This document shows, in pieces, positions 26,927 through 36,600 of a stretch of DNA of 64,000 bases (positions within the stretch are counted from its first letter, which is position 1; each line of letters opens with the position of its first letter). The notes beneath the pieces are model-generated. The model ran no database searches. It was not told the DNA's origin and saw only the letters and a program-made list of their open reading frames with translations. The DNA comes from Burkholderia singularis (GTDB lineage Bacteria > Pseudomonadota > Gammaproteobacteria > Burkholderiales > Burkholderiaceae), in contig NZ_FXAN01000072.1 in the NCBI RefSeq assembly GCF_900176645.1, positions 97,818 through 161,817 on the forward strand, given 5' to 3'. A program made the translations under genes and the position numbers.

Positions 26927-27328
26927 TCAATTCACTTCGACGCGGCACGACACGATATCAAGCGCGTCGCTCCAATTCGCGACCGCCCGATGGGGAATGC
27001 CGGACGCCCGCGTTACGCCCCTGCCGCTCACGCGCGCGACCTCGCGCAACGCATCGTCCGCCTCGACCGTGACGAGCACCTTGCAGATACGGGCCAGCGC
27101 GTCCGCATGCTGTTTGAGCCAGATGCCTCGCCGCTTGCGATCCTCATGCGCCTCATCGCTTTGCGCGCCGACATAAATCACGGCGAACGGCTCGCCTCGC
27201 GCGATCAGCGCATTCATTTCCGCCACCCACTGAACCGCGTAACCCGGACGAATCGCCTCCGATTGAACCCGAACGACAGGAAACCATTCGACGTCATGCA
27301 CGACGAACGTTGAAGCATCGAAAGTCAT
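26927..27328 (-). CDS. Hypothetical protein of unknown function
   Basis: A 133-residue soluble protein, MTFDASTFVVHDVEWFPVVR. It has alternating strands and helices, a central FAVIYVGAQSDEAHEDRKRR segment and an IWLKQHADALARICKVLVTV helix-strand pair. There is no signal peptide or membrane helix. The pattern is somewhat like small STAS or response-receiver-sized alpha/beta domains, but I cannot name a family. It is the gene nearest the tRNA on the left edge of the polysaccharide locus and has the same orientation as the PKS operon, 352 bases beyond that operon's last gene. Third-position GC is high and consistent with real coding. Confidence 0.65.
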   Translation of the reverse strand: MTFDASTFVVHDVEWFPVVRVQSEAIRPGYAVQWVAEMNALIARGEPFAVIYVGAQSDEAHEDRKRRGIWLKQHADALARICKVLVTVEADDALREVARVSGRGVTRASGIPHRAVANWSDALDIVSCRVEVN

Positions 27329-27680
27329 ATCGTCCCTTAGAAAAAATCAAACGACCGGATGCGCATCGAGCGCGGGGGCGTGTCATGCAGCGCTGCAATG
27401 CACGGTGCCGCCTGTCCGGTTTCGAGCAGCGCACGTATCGCCGAATTGCTCGGCACCGGTGCAAGCGATCCTCGCGTTCGGCGCCACCGATTTTCGGCGA
27501 CGGTTCGCCGGGCGGTTAAGCTGTCGCTCCAGCCGCGCGCAAGCGCTGCGACAGCGGACGCGCGCCGACGCTGCGCCGGCTTCAAGCGTCATCGATATTT
27601 TTCTCATGCGCAAACGCCCGCTGTCGGCAGCCGCAGCCATCCGGGCTGCAACGGCATAGCGGACAATCGCCGCGCGGCCA
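27329..27680. other. Intergenic region; no convincing gene
   Basis: A 352-base gap between the GNAT gene and the small hypothetical gene, both on the minus strand. A TTG-started 82-codon frame (27585-27337) ends eight bases before the hypothetical gene, but it is Arg-rich and lacks a ribosome site, and a stop lies directly upstream of its TTG. I do not call it. The region may hold the promoter of the hypothetical gene. Confidence 0.4.
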
Positions 27681-28379
27681 TCATCGAGCATCGCCGCCGA
27701 CATCGAAGCGCATTCGAACCGATGCCAGTTCCTTCGGCAATCGCGCGGACCGCGTCCGCGTCCGGGGTATCGCGACGAAGCCAAGACGCTCGTAAAGCCC
27801 GCGAGCGCGAACATTATCGACCAGCACATCGAGCACTACGTCCCTGCCCGCTTCGGCGCCAAACAGACCCGCCGAGCGCGCATCGTCGAACAACGCGCTG
27901 AACGTGCCGCAGCCACGCCAGCGCTCGTCGGTCGCGCAATGCGCAATCAGGGTCTGCGTGCGCTTCGGTGCGGGCAACTCGCTTTCCAGCACGAGCCCGC
28001 GCAGCAGCATGCCAACCGTGCGCAGCGGGCCGAACCAACGCAGCAACATCCAAGCGACATGCAGATCGTCGAAACGGGTTTTGCGGCCGTCATGCGCGGC
28101 CAGCACCGCGCAGACGTCGCCGCTCTCCGTGACGGCGACGTAATGGCGCCGCCACGAGAACCGTCCGTATTCCGACGCAAACGCAAATTTCAAAAACCCG
28201 ATGCATCGCTCGGGCGATTCATCGAGAAAAAAGCTGAACTCCCGCACGCCTGACGCGAACACGAGCGGCGCGCATGCGCCCGCGTCGCCCGCAACGGCGG
28301 TGCGAAAAAGCCGCGCCGGCGATCGCCGGCCGGCTTGTCCGCTCACCGCGGCATGCCCGCGCTCCAACGGTTTGGTCAT
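27681..28379 (-). CDS. GNAT-family acyltransferase at the end of the PKS/lipid operon
   Basis: A 232-residue protein. The C-terminal half shows GNAT motifs: TLIAHCATDERWRGCGTFSA (the acetyl-CoA-binding region, with R-W-R-G-C-G replacing the usual Q/RxxGxG/A) and VLDVLVDNVRARGLYERLGFVAI, the classical end of the fold. The N-terminal half carries REFSFFLDESPERCIGFLKF and a strand-rich segment. It follows the oxoamine synthase by 11 bases, so it is likely cotranscribed and could N-acylate an amino group made by that enzyme. This role is an inference; the acyl donor is unknown. Confidence 0.75.
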   Translation of the reverse strand: MTKPLERGHAAVSGQAGRRSPARLFRTAVAGDAGACAPLVFASGVREFSFFLDESPERCIGFLKFAFASEYGRFSWRRHYVAVTESGDVCAVLAAHDGRKTRFDDLHVAWMLLRWFGPLRTVGMLLRGLVLESELPAPKRTQTLIAHCATDERWRGCGTFSALFDDARSAGLFGAEAGRDVVLDVLVDNVRARGLYERLGFVAIPRTRTRSARLPKELASVRMRFDVGGDAR

Positions 28380-28390
28380 CGCGCCGGCAT

Positions 28391-29716
28391 TCAGCGCGCG
28401 AGCCGCACGAGCGCCGCGATCGTTCGATCGATCTGCTCGGGCTCGTGGGTCGAGCAAATGAAAAAGCGCAAGCGCGCGGTCCGCTCTTCGACGGCCGGAT
28501 AGAAGATCGGCTGCACGTTGATTCCATCGTCGAACAGCGCATTCGCCCACTGCGCGGCCTTAATCGAGCTGCCGGTAATGACGGGCACGACCGCGTAACC
28601 GACGCTCGTGCCGGTATTGAGCTTTGCCGCACGTGCCTGCGTGAGGAATTGCAGCCCGCGCTCGCGCAGCGTCGCAATGCGTTGCGGCTCGGCCTGCAGC
28701 TTGCCGAGCGCGGCGAGCGACGCTGCCGCGAGCGCGGGCGACAGGCCGACGCTGTAAAGAAAGCCCGGCGCGAGATGGCGCAGGATATCGACGAGCGGCT
28801 GGCAACCGGCGATAAAGCCGCCGCATCCGGCCAACACCTTGCTCAGCGTGCCCATCCACAGATCGACCTCGTCGGACGGCACGCCGCAATGTTCGCGTAT
28901 GCCCCGGCCAGTCGCGCCGAGCACGCCGAGCGAATGCGCTTCGTCGACCATCAGGAAGGCGCCGTAACGCTTCTTGATCTCGACGAACCGCTCGAGGTCG
29001 GGCAAGTCGCCGTCCATGCTGTAGAGGCCTTCGATCGCGATGAGCACGTGCCGGTAATCTCGCCGCACGCGCGCGAGCAGCGCGTCGAGCGCGCGCCAAT
29101 CGTTGTGGGCGAAGCTCAAGCGCTTCGCGCCGCTCAACTGCGCGCCCTGCACGATGCTGTTGTGCGCGAGCGCATCGTGGATAACCAGATCGCCCGGCCC
29201 GAACAGCGAGCCGATCACGGTCACGTTCGTCGCGTGCCCGCTCACGAACACGACGCAGTCGTCGGTTTCGTAAAACGACGCAAGCGCCTGCTCCAGTTCG
29301 CGCTGCACCGGCCGCTCGCCCGCGACCATCCGGCTCGCCGATGCGGACGTGCCGTAGCGGTCGATCGCCTCCTTCGCGCGCGCCGACACCGCCGGATCGC
29401 CCGCGAGACCGAGATAATTGTAGTTCGCGAAATTCACGTATTCGCGACCGCCGATCTGCGTCGTCGCGCCAGCCACGCCGTCGTGCACGCGAAAGAACGG
29501 CGATGCCACGCGCAGCTTCTCGCCCATCTCGCGAATCAGCTTCACCTGCTGATATTGCGGCATTGCCTCGAACCAGCTTCGCGGATCGCCCGTCGCATGC
29601 GCGGCGGACGTGGGCAAAGCGCGCCGCGCGCCGCCGCCATCGTCGGACACGCGATCCAATTGCCGCTTCAGTGCTTTCGCCGCGAGCTGCTGGCGCAGGT
29701 GATCTCCCAATCCCAT
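28391..29716 (-). CDS. wcbT: PLP-dependent alpha-oxoamine synthase (serine palmitoyltransferase/BioF/KBL family)
   Basis: A 441-residue fold-type I PLP enzyme. Motifs in order: FANYNYLGLAGDP, the ring-stacking His region SGHATNVTVIG and DALAHNSIVQGAQLSGA, VDEAHSLGVLGATGRG with the PLP-pyridine Asp and His, and the Schiff-base Lys in GTLSKVLAGCGGFIAG. The family condenses an acyl thioester with Gly, Ala or Ser with loss of CO2, giving an alpha-amino ketone. An N-terminal extension of about 70 residues precedes the catalytic core. The start (MGLGDHLRQQ) is 38 bases after the LpxC-like gene. Because the neighbouring PKS has no thioesterase, this enzyme is the best candidate for chain off-loading. 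The symbol follows the homologous position in the B. pseudomallei wcb locus, from memory. Confidence 0.86.
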   Translation of the reverse strand: MGLGDHLRQQLAAKALKRQLDRVSDDGGGARRALPTSAAHATGDPRSWFEAMPQYQQVKLIREMGEKLRVASPFFRVHDGVAGATTQIGGREYVNFANYNYLGLAGDPAVSARAKEAIDRYGTSASASRMVAGERPVQRELEQALASFYETDDCVVFVSGHATNVTVIGSLFGPGDLVIHDALAHNSIVQGAQLSGAKRLSFAHNDWRALDALLARVRRDYRHVLIAIEGLYSMDGDLPDLERFVEIKKRYGAFLMVDEAHSLGVLGATGRGIREHCGVPSDEVDLWMGTLSKVLAGCGGFIAGCQPLVDILRHLAPGFLYSVGLSPALAAASLAALGKLQAEPQRIATLRERGLQFLTQARAAKLNTGTSVGYAVVPVITGSSIKAAQWANALFDDGINVQPIFYPAVEERTARLRFFICSTHEPEQIDRTIAALVRLAR

Positions 29717-29754
29717 CTGAACCGTTCGCCTGTCTCGTGAGTGAAGTTCATATA

Positions 29755-30663
29755 TTACGCGACGAACTCCGCCCATTCCCATGCTCCCGGCGTCGACAGC
29801 AACTTTTCGACGAGCCGGAAGTTCATCTCATGGCTCGGCCGCCATGCCGATACGCGGGCGAGCAACGGCGCGCCGGCAAGCGCGAGATCGCCGATCAAGT
29901 CGAGCACGCGGTGCCGGACGAATTCGTCCGGTTGCCGCAAGCCGCCGACGACGCGCTTGCCGATGATCGACGCGGTGCATGACGGCCGCGCGCCGCGCAG
30001 AATCGGCACGCCGCGCAGATAACCGGCAACGATCGCCGGAATCGCCCATTTGATGCGCCCGTAAGATCGCGACGGAGCGATCTGCGTGGCAAACACGTCG
30101 GGCGTCAGCACGCCGTGCCAGTGCATGTCGCCGAAGCCTTTCAGATCGTTGCGCACGCTAAGCTCGTAGCGCTCGGCGGGCTCGATGCGCATCTCGCGCC
30201 GTGCCGCGCCGGCGCCGTGCGCCTCGACGACAGGCTTGAGCACCCGAATGAAGCGCTTCGGCGCGGGCAGCGCCGCGCGGCCGCAGGCGCGCAGCGCATC
30301 GACCCACGGCTGCGCGCTGCCGTCGAGAATCGGCAGTTCTTCCGCATCGAGCTCGACGGTCGCATGGTCGATCTCACACGCGAGCAGCGACGCGAGCAGA
30401 TGCTCGATGGTGCGCACGCCGACGCCGTCGGCATTGCGCAGCATCGTGCATAGCGGCTGCGCGCGTCTCAATGACGGATCGGCAGCGAGCGTCGCCAGCT
30501 CCCGGCCGCCTTCGAGGCGGCGGAACACGACGCCGTGCGCGCGCGCGTCGGCGGGCAGAATCCGGACGTTGACGCGGCGCCCGGTGTGCAGGCCGCGTCC
30601 CGCGATAGCAAGCTCGCGCGCGAGCGTGCCCTCACGCATCTGCCAGCCGGCCGGCGCGCTCAT
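29755..30663 (-). CDS. wcbS: LpxC-like zinc deacetylase paralogue in the capsule locus
   Basis: A 302-residue homologue of UDP-3-O-acyl-GlcNAc deacetylase. The zinc ligands correspond to His88 (TIEHLLASL), His251 and Asp255 (HRVLDLIGDL), and the general acid His278 lies in PSHEMN, where true LpxC has GHALN. The Lys of HKxLD is Arg252. The first GRGLHTG motif (residues 22-28) is close to canonical SGVGLHTG. It is likely an active deacetylase on a related amide, not the essential lipid A gene, which normally lies in the mra/fts cluster. It overlaps the PKS stop by four bases (ATGA, 30660-30663). The symbol is assigned by locus position and is tentative. Confidence 0.86.
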   Translation of the reverse strand: MSAPAGWQMREGTLARELAIAGRGLHTGRRVNVRILPADARAHGVVFRRLEGGRELATLAADPSLRRAQPLCTMLRNADGVGVRTIEHLLASLLACEIDHATVELDAEELPILDGSAQPWVDALRACGRAALPAPKRFIRVLKPVVEAHGAGAARREMRIEPAERYELSVRNDLKGFGDMHWHGVLTPDVFATQIAPSRSYGRIKWAIPAIVAGYLRGVPILRGARPSCTASIIGKRVVGGLRQPDEFVRHRVLDLIGDLALAGAPLLARVSAWRPSHEMNFRLVEKLLSTPGAWEWAEFVA

Positions 30664-33600
30664 GCGGTCAACGCAAGCGGATTCGGCGCACTTGCTGCCG
30701 CCGCGCCCGCAGGCTCGGCGCCTCCGGCTGGGCTCAGCATCGCGTCGCGCGCGGCGCCTTCGAGCCCGTGCTGCTCGACCAGCGACGCGCGGCGTGCCGC
30801 TTCGCCGTCGAACGCGGCCGACGCGTTAGCCGCGCCGGCAATCAGATCGACGATACGCTCGGCCAGCGAATGCACGGTCGCGCCATCGGCGATCGCCATC
30901 ACCGACAGCTTGACTTCGAACGTCTCCTCGATCGCCATTCCAAGCTCCATGCCCATCAGAGAATCCATGCCGAGATCGAGCACCGACCGATCGAGCGCGA
31001 TCCGGTCGGGCGACAGATGCAGGATGCGCGCGATCTGCGCGCGCAGATTGTCTTCGACGGTGCCGATCGCGTCGTTGCGTGCCAGTGCCTGCACTTGCGC
31101 GCGCAAGCGCGTGCCGCCTTCGCGCGCGGGCTCGCTCGCGCCGAACGCCCGCAGCAGCGCATACCGGCGCGCGCCGGCAGCCGGCATGCCGCGCGACACC
31201 GCCTGCCAGTCGAGCCGCACCACGGCCTCGCCGGCTTCGCCTGCGCACAGCACCCGCTCGAGCGCGGCCAGCGCCTCGCCAGACGTGATCGACACGCCGC
31301 CGATCCGCGCCTGCAACGCGTCGCGCGTGTCGGTGTTGCGCGCGAGGAAGCCGACGTCGTCGACGGGCCCCCACGCCATGACCGTGCCCGCCAGTCCGGC
31401 CGCGCGGCGCGCGGCCACGAGCGCTTCGACGAAGCTGTTCGCGGCAACATAGCTTGCCTGCCCCGGATTGCCGAGATAGGTCGTCACCGACGAATAGACG
31501 ATGAAGAAATCCAGCGCGAGATCGCGCGTCGCGCGATGCAGGTTCCACGCACCCGCGACCTTCGGCGCGAGCACCGCGTTGAAACGCGCGTCATCAAGAT
31601 TGCGCAGCAGCCCGTCGTCGATCTGCATTGCCGAGTGCAGCACGCCCTTGAGCGGCGTGCCGCGTGCGCCGATTTCGCCGACCACGCGCGCGAGCGCCGC
31701 CGCATCGGTCGCATCGCACGAGACGACGTGCACCTGCACGCCAAGCGCATCGCGCCACTGCGCCGCCTCGTCGTGCAGCACCGGCTCGAGCGTGCCGCCG
31801 CGGCTCGCAAGCGTCAGGTGCCGCGCGCCGCGCGACACCATCCAACGCGCGCTCGCAAAGCCCAGGCCGCCGGTGCCGCCGACGATCAGATAGCCCGCGG
31901 CCGGATCGAGCCGCAGCTCGCCGGGCGCCAGCGCGCTGCTGCGCGCCGGCGCCGGCGTGCCGGCGGAGTAAGTGACCAGCACCTTGCCGATCTGCCGCGC
32001 CTGCTGCATATAGCGGAACGCATCCTCGACGCGCGAGGCCGGAAAGGCGCGATACGGCAACGGATGCAGCGCGCGTTGCTCGAACAGCGCGATGACCTCG
32101 CCGAACAGGTGCGCGGTGAGATCCGGCCGCGCGTTCATCAGTTGATCGGCGTCGATGCCGAAATAGCTGATGTTGTTGCGCAACGGCCGCAGGCCGATCT
32201 GGCTGTTCTCGTAGAAATCGCGCTTGCCGAGTTCGAGGAAGCGGCCGAACGGGCGCAACGTGTCGATGCTGCGCACCATCGCCTCGCCCGCGAGCGAATT
32301 GAGCACGATGTCGACGCCTTCGCCGTGCGTCAGCGCGAGAATTTCGTCGGCGAACGACAGGCTGCGCGAATCGAGGACATGATGCGCGCCGGCAAGACGC
32401 ACGAACTCGCGCTTCTCGTCGTTGCCCGCCGTGGCGAACACCTCCGCGCCCAGGTGACGCGCGATCTGAATCGCCGCGATGCCGACACCGCCCGCCGCGC
32501 CGTGCACGAGCACCCGCTCGCCGGCGCGCAGCCGCGCGAGTTCGGCGAGCGCGTAATACGCGGTGAAGAATGTCGTCGGAATCGTCGCCGCTTCCTCGAA
32601 CGACAACTGCGACGGCTTGTGCGCGAGCGCCGAGGCGCGCGTCCTGACGCGTGTGGCGAAGGCCGCGCTCGCAAAGCCGAGCACGGCGTCGCCCACCGAG
32701 AATCCGTCGACGTCGCGCCCGACGCGCACGACGCGTCCCGCCAGCTCCATGCCGATCGTCGCGCCGGCGAAGCCCGATTCGACCGCCTCGTCCGACAACA
32801 GGCCCATCGCGTACATCACGTCGCGAAAATTCAAGCCGGTCGCAACCGGTTCGATCTCGACTTCGTCGGGCTCGAGTTCGCGCGGCGGCAGCGCGAACCA
32901 TTCGAGATTGCGCAGCGATCCAGGCGCATCGAACGCGAGCACGGCGGCCGGACGCACGCCGAGCGTATCGGTGCGCGCGTCGGCTTGCGCGGCACTCAGC
33001 ATGCGCGGCACGAAACGGCCCTGCGGCGTGAGCAGCACCTCCTCTTCGTCGTCGTTCGCGAGCAATTCGCGCACCAGCGCATCCAGCGGCAACTCGAGCG
33101 CGGGATGCACGTCGATCAGTTGACACGACAGCTCCGGATGCTCGTTCGCGAGCACCCGGCCGAGCCCCCAGAGCCCGGCCTGCGCCGGGTTCAGCGGCGC
33201 GCCTTCGGCCTCGAACGGCGCGCCGCCGCGCGTGACAATCGACAGCCTCGCGCTCGCGGTGGCATCGACGACGCATAGCTCGCGCACGAGCCGCGCGAGC
33301 GAAACGACGCCCGTTTGTTGCGCGCGCATCAATTCGTCGCCATCGGCATCGTCGGCCACTGCCGCGTCGGGCGCGACGAACACCAGGTGATGCGGCTGCG
33401 CGGGCGATGCGAGCGCGACGATTTCCGCCACGCGCTCGAGCGGCACAGCTTCCGCGTAGCAGCCGGTGCCGGCGAGCGCGCTGGCAAGCGCCGCGCATGC
33501 ATCGTTGTCGTCGCCCGTCACGACGAGCCAGCGCTCCGCATAGGCAGCGGTATCGAGGCTGTCCCACACGGCGCCATCGAGCGCCTCGCGATCGTCATGC

Positions 33601-36600
33601 GCCCGCGCCGCTGGCTTGCGCGCGACGATGAAAGTCGGCACGCCTTCGAGATCGAGCGATTGTTCGAGATAGCGCGTGACGTCGATGAAACCCGCGTGCG
33701 CGAGCAACGATTCGATCTCGCCCGGCGCGGCGCACGGCAGCGGCGACGCGGACGTGGCGCCGGCCGCGTGCGCGCCGCCCGAGACGACGGCAAACACGAT
33801 ATCGGCGAAACGGCTGCCGCTTTGTTCCGTTACGACGACGATGCCGCCGGGCGCCAGACGCTCGAGCACGACCGTCACCACGGCAAGCGGATCGGACCGC
33901 GCGCTGAGCGCACGGTCGATGACCACGATGTCGAACGGCGTGCGGTCATCGGTCGAGAATGCGAAGGCGTCGCCGGTCTGAAGCGCGATCGTTTGTACCG
34001 ACGGGTACGCATGCGCATCGAAGCTTGCGAGCTGACGAGGCGTGCCGGCAATCGTGTAATCGCAGCGCACCGCGCTGGGCACGACGCCGAGCGGGCGCAG
34101 CACGTCGCGGCCCGGATCGCCGATCTCGAGCACGCGCAGCCGGCGCGGCAGCCGCCACGTCGCGAGCGCCTCGTCGACGCATGCCGCCAGCAGCGCGTGC
34201 GCGTGGCTCCAGGTCGGCGACGCGTCGAAGAAGTGATCGACGAGGCTGTCGCCCGTCGACGACAGCGGGCGCGACGCCGCTTCGCCGCGCAAAACGGCCG
34301 GCAGCGTCGCGCCGCAGTGCGCGAGCAAGGTCAGCTCCGCGACATGGCCGGGCGACTCGGCGATCAAGCCGCGCCAAAGTTCGTCGAGCGCGGGCAGCAG
34401 CGCGCACGATTCGTCATTGCGCACGAGCCGTGGGCCGTCCCAGTGTGCGAGCCCGTCCTCGACCAGCATCGCCGCAAGACGGGCGACGAGCGCCGCGCGC
34501 TCGCCCGCCAACGGCGCAGGCTGCCCGAACGCGCCGGTTGCATCGAGCGCCGCCAGCGCGTAGCCGCTCGCGAGCACGTCCAGAAGCGGCAGCATCTCGG
34601 TCAGGTGACGCGTGCGACGCGTGAAATCCTCGCGCGACGCAAGCGACGCGAGCGCGCGCTCGACGAGCAGCGCCGGCGCGGGCAGCACGCTTGCATCGAA
34701 TGTGGAAGGCAGCGGCTTCGCGTCGAGCGCATAGACAAAGCGCGCGGGCGGATTGAGCCGCCGCGCGACCAGATCGATACGCTTGAAGCGGCATCCGGCA
34801 AGCCGGGCGACGATCGCGTCGGCCGCGTCGAGAAACTCGAACGACGCGACGATCGAATGCGGATTGCGCCGCTCGATGCGCGCCAGCACGCGCACGATCG
34901 CGTCGCCGCGCAGGTAATCGATACGGCCGAGATGGACCGGCACGTATGCTGCGGGCAGCGCGCCTGCGTCGGCCCGGGTTCGGGCTCCAGCTTCGGCTTC
35001 GGCTTCGGCGGCACGCTGCACGAGCAGCGCGAACAGCGGATGGAACCCGCTGTCCATCAAGGCCGGATGCAGCAGATAGTCAGCCCGTTCGAGCGCATCA
35101 CCGCATGCTGGCGGCGCCGCGACATCGGCGAGCGCCGTGTTGCCCGCGAGCCGCACCGCGCGCACCCAGCGGAACGCCGGGCCATACGCAAGCCCGAGCG
35201 CCGCCGCCGCGTCGTACAGTGCCGCGGCGCCCGCATCGGGCCGCGCGAGCAGCCGCTCCATTTCGCCACGCGGCACCGCACTCGACGCATCGAGCGTATT
35301 GCCGCTTTCGAGCAGGCGGCCGACGACATTCTCGACCCACGGCGCATCGCTCATCCTGTCGCGCGTCTCGATCCGGAATCTCGCCGTGCGCGGCTCGATC
35401 GTGAAGCGGAAGCATTTCGTCTGCTGCCCCTGGAACACTACCGGCGCGCGGATCTCGAGGTGCTCGAGCGCGCAATCCGGCGTGCCGAAAAACGCGCGGG
35501 CGGCAGCCAGCGCCATTTCGACATAGCCCGCGCCGGGAAAGGTCGCGCCGCCATCGACGACGTGATCGGCAAGCATCGGCATGCGCAGCGGATCGAGCTC
35601 GTTTTCCCACGCCAGCGCGGGCCCGCTCAGCCGGTATCCGAGCAGCGGATGCTCGCGGCGGCGATTGACGAGGTTGCAGCCCTCCGGGCTCGATTCGAGC
35701 CAATAGCGCTCGCGCTGCCAGGGATAGGTCGGCAATGCGACGCGCGGCGCGTCGGGCACGAAACGATCCAGATCGACCGGCGCGCCATGGGCGACAGCCG
35801 ACGCAACCGCCTGGCGCAACATCTGCGCGCCGTCCTGGTTGCGCTTGAGCGTGGGCAGCGTCGTACCGGGCAGCTTCAGCGCGGCGAGCGTCTGCTTCAC
35901 ATAGGTGCGCAGGATCGAATGCGGCGACACTTCGATGAACAGACGCACGCCGCTCGCCGCGATACAGGCGATCGCGTCACTAAAGCGGACCGGCTCGCGA
36001 ATATTGCGCCACCAGTATTGCGCACCGAGCGCGTCGCCCGTCAGGCGCTCGCCGGTCACGGCCGACACGAAGCCGCCCGAGCCCGCGCGCGGTGCAAGGT
36101 CCGCGAGCTGCTTGAGCACCACCGGCTTGATCGGCTCCATCTGCCGGCTGTGGAATGCGTAATCGAGATCGAGAAGCTGAAAGAACTGGCCGCTCGCACG
36201 CAGTGCCGCGTCGATGGCCAGCAGCGCATCGAGCGGACCTGCGAGCGTCACGGCCTGCGGGCTGTTCACGCCGGCGATCTCGACGCTCGGCTCAAGCCCC
36301 AGCCGCCCGATCAGCGCGCGCGCGTCCGCCTCGTCGAGGCCCGCAGCGGCCATGCGCCCGCTGCCGCGGGTCAGCGCCTGCGCGCGGCTGCGGATTTTGA
36401 TGACCCGCACTGCATCGGCAAGCGTCAGCGCGCCCGCCGCCCAAGCGGCGGCAATCTCGCCCACGCTGTGGCCGGTGACGGCTTCGAAACGCACGCCGTG
36501 CGCGTCGATGACGCGCGTGATGCCCACCTGGATCGCAAACAACAGCGGCTGCGCGTGCTCGGTGGCGGCAAGCCATTCGGCGCTCGCGCCCGCGCGCAGC

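Noticed and set aside
27337..27585. 82-codon TTG-started frame on the minus strand
   Set aside because: Stop directly upstream of the TTG, no ribosome site, Arg-rich; no support as a gene.
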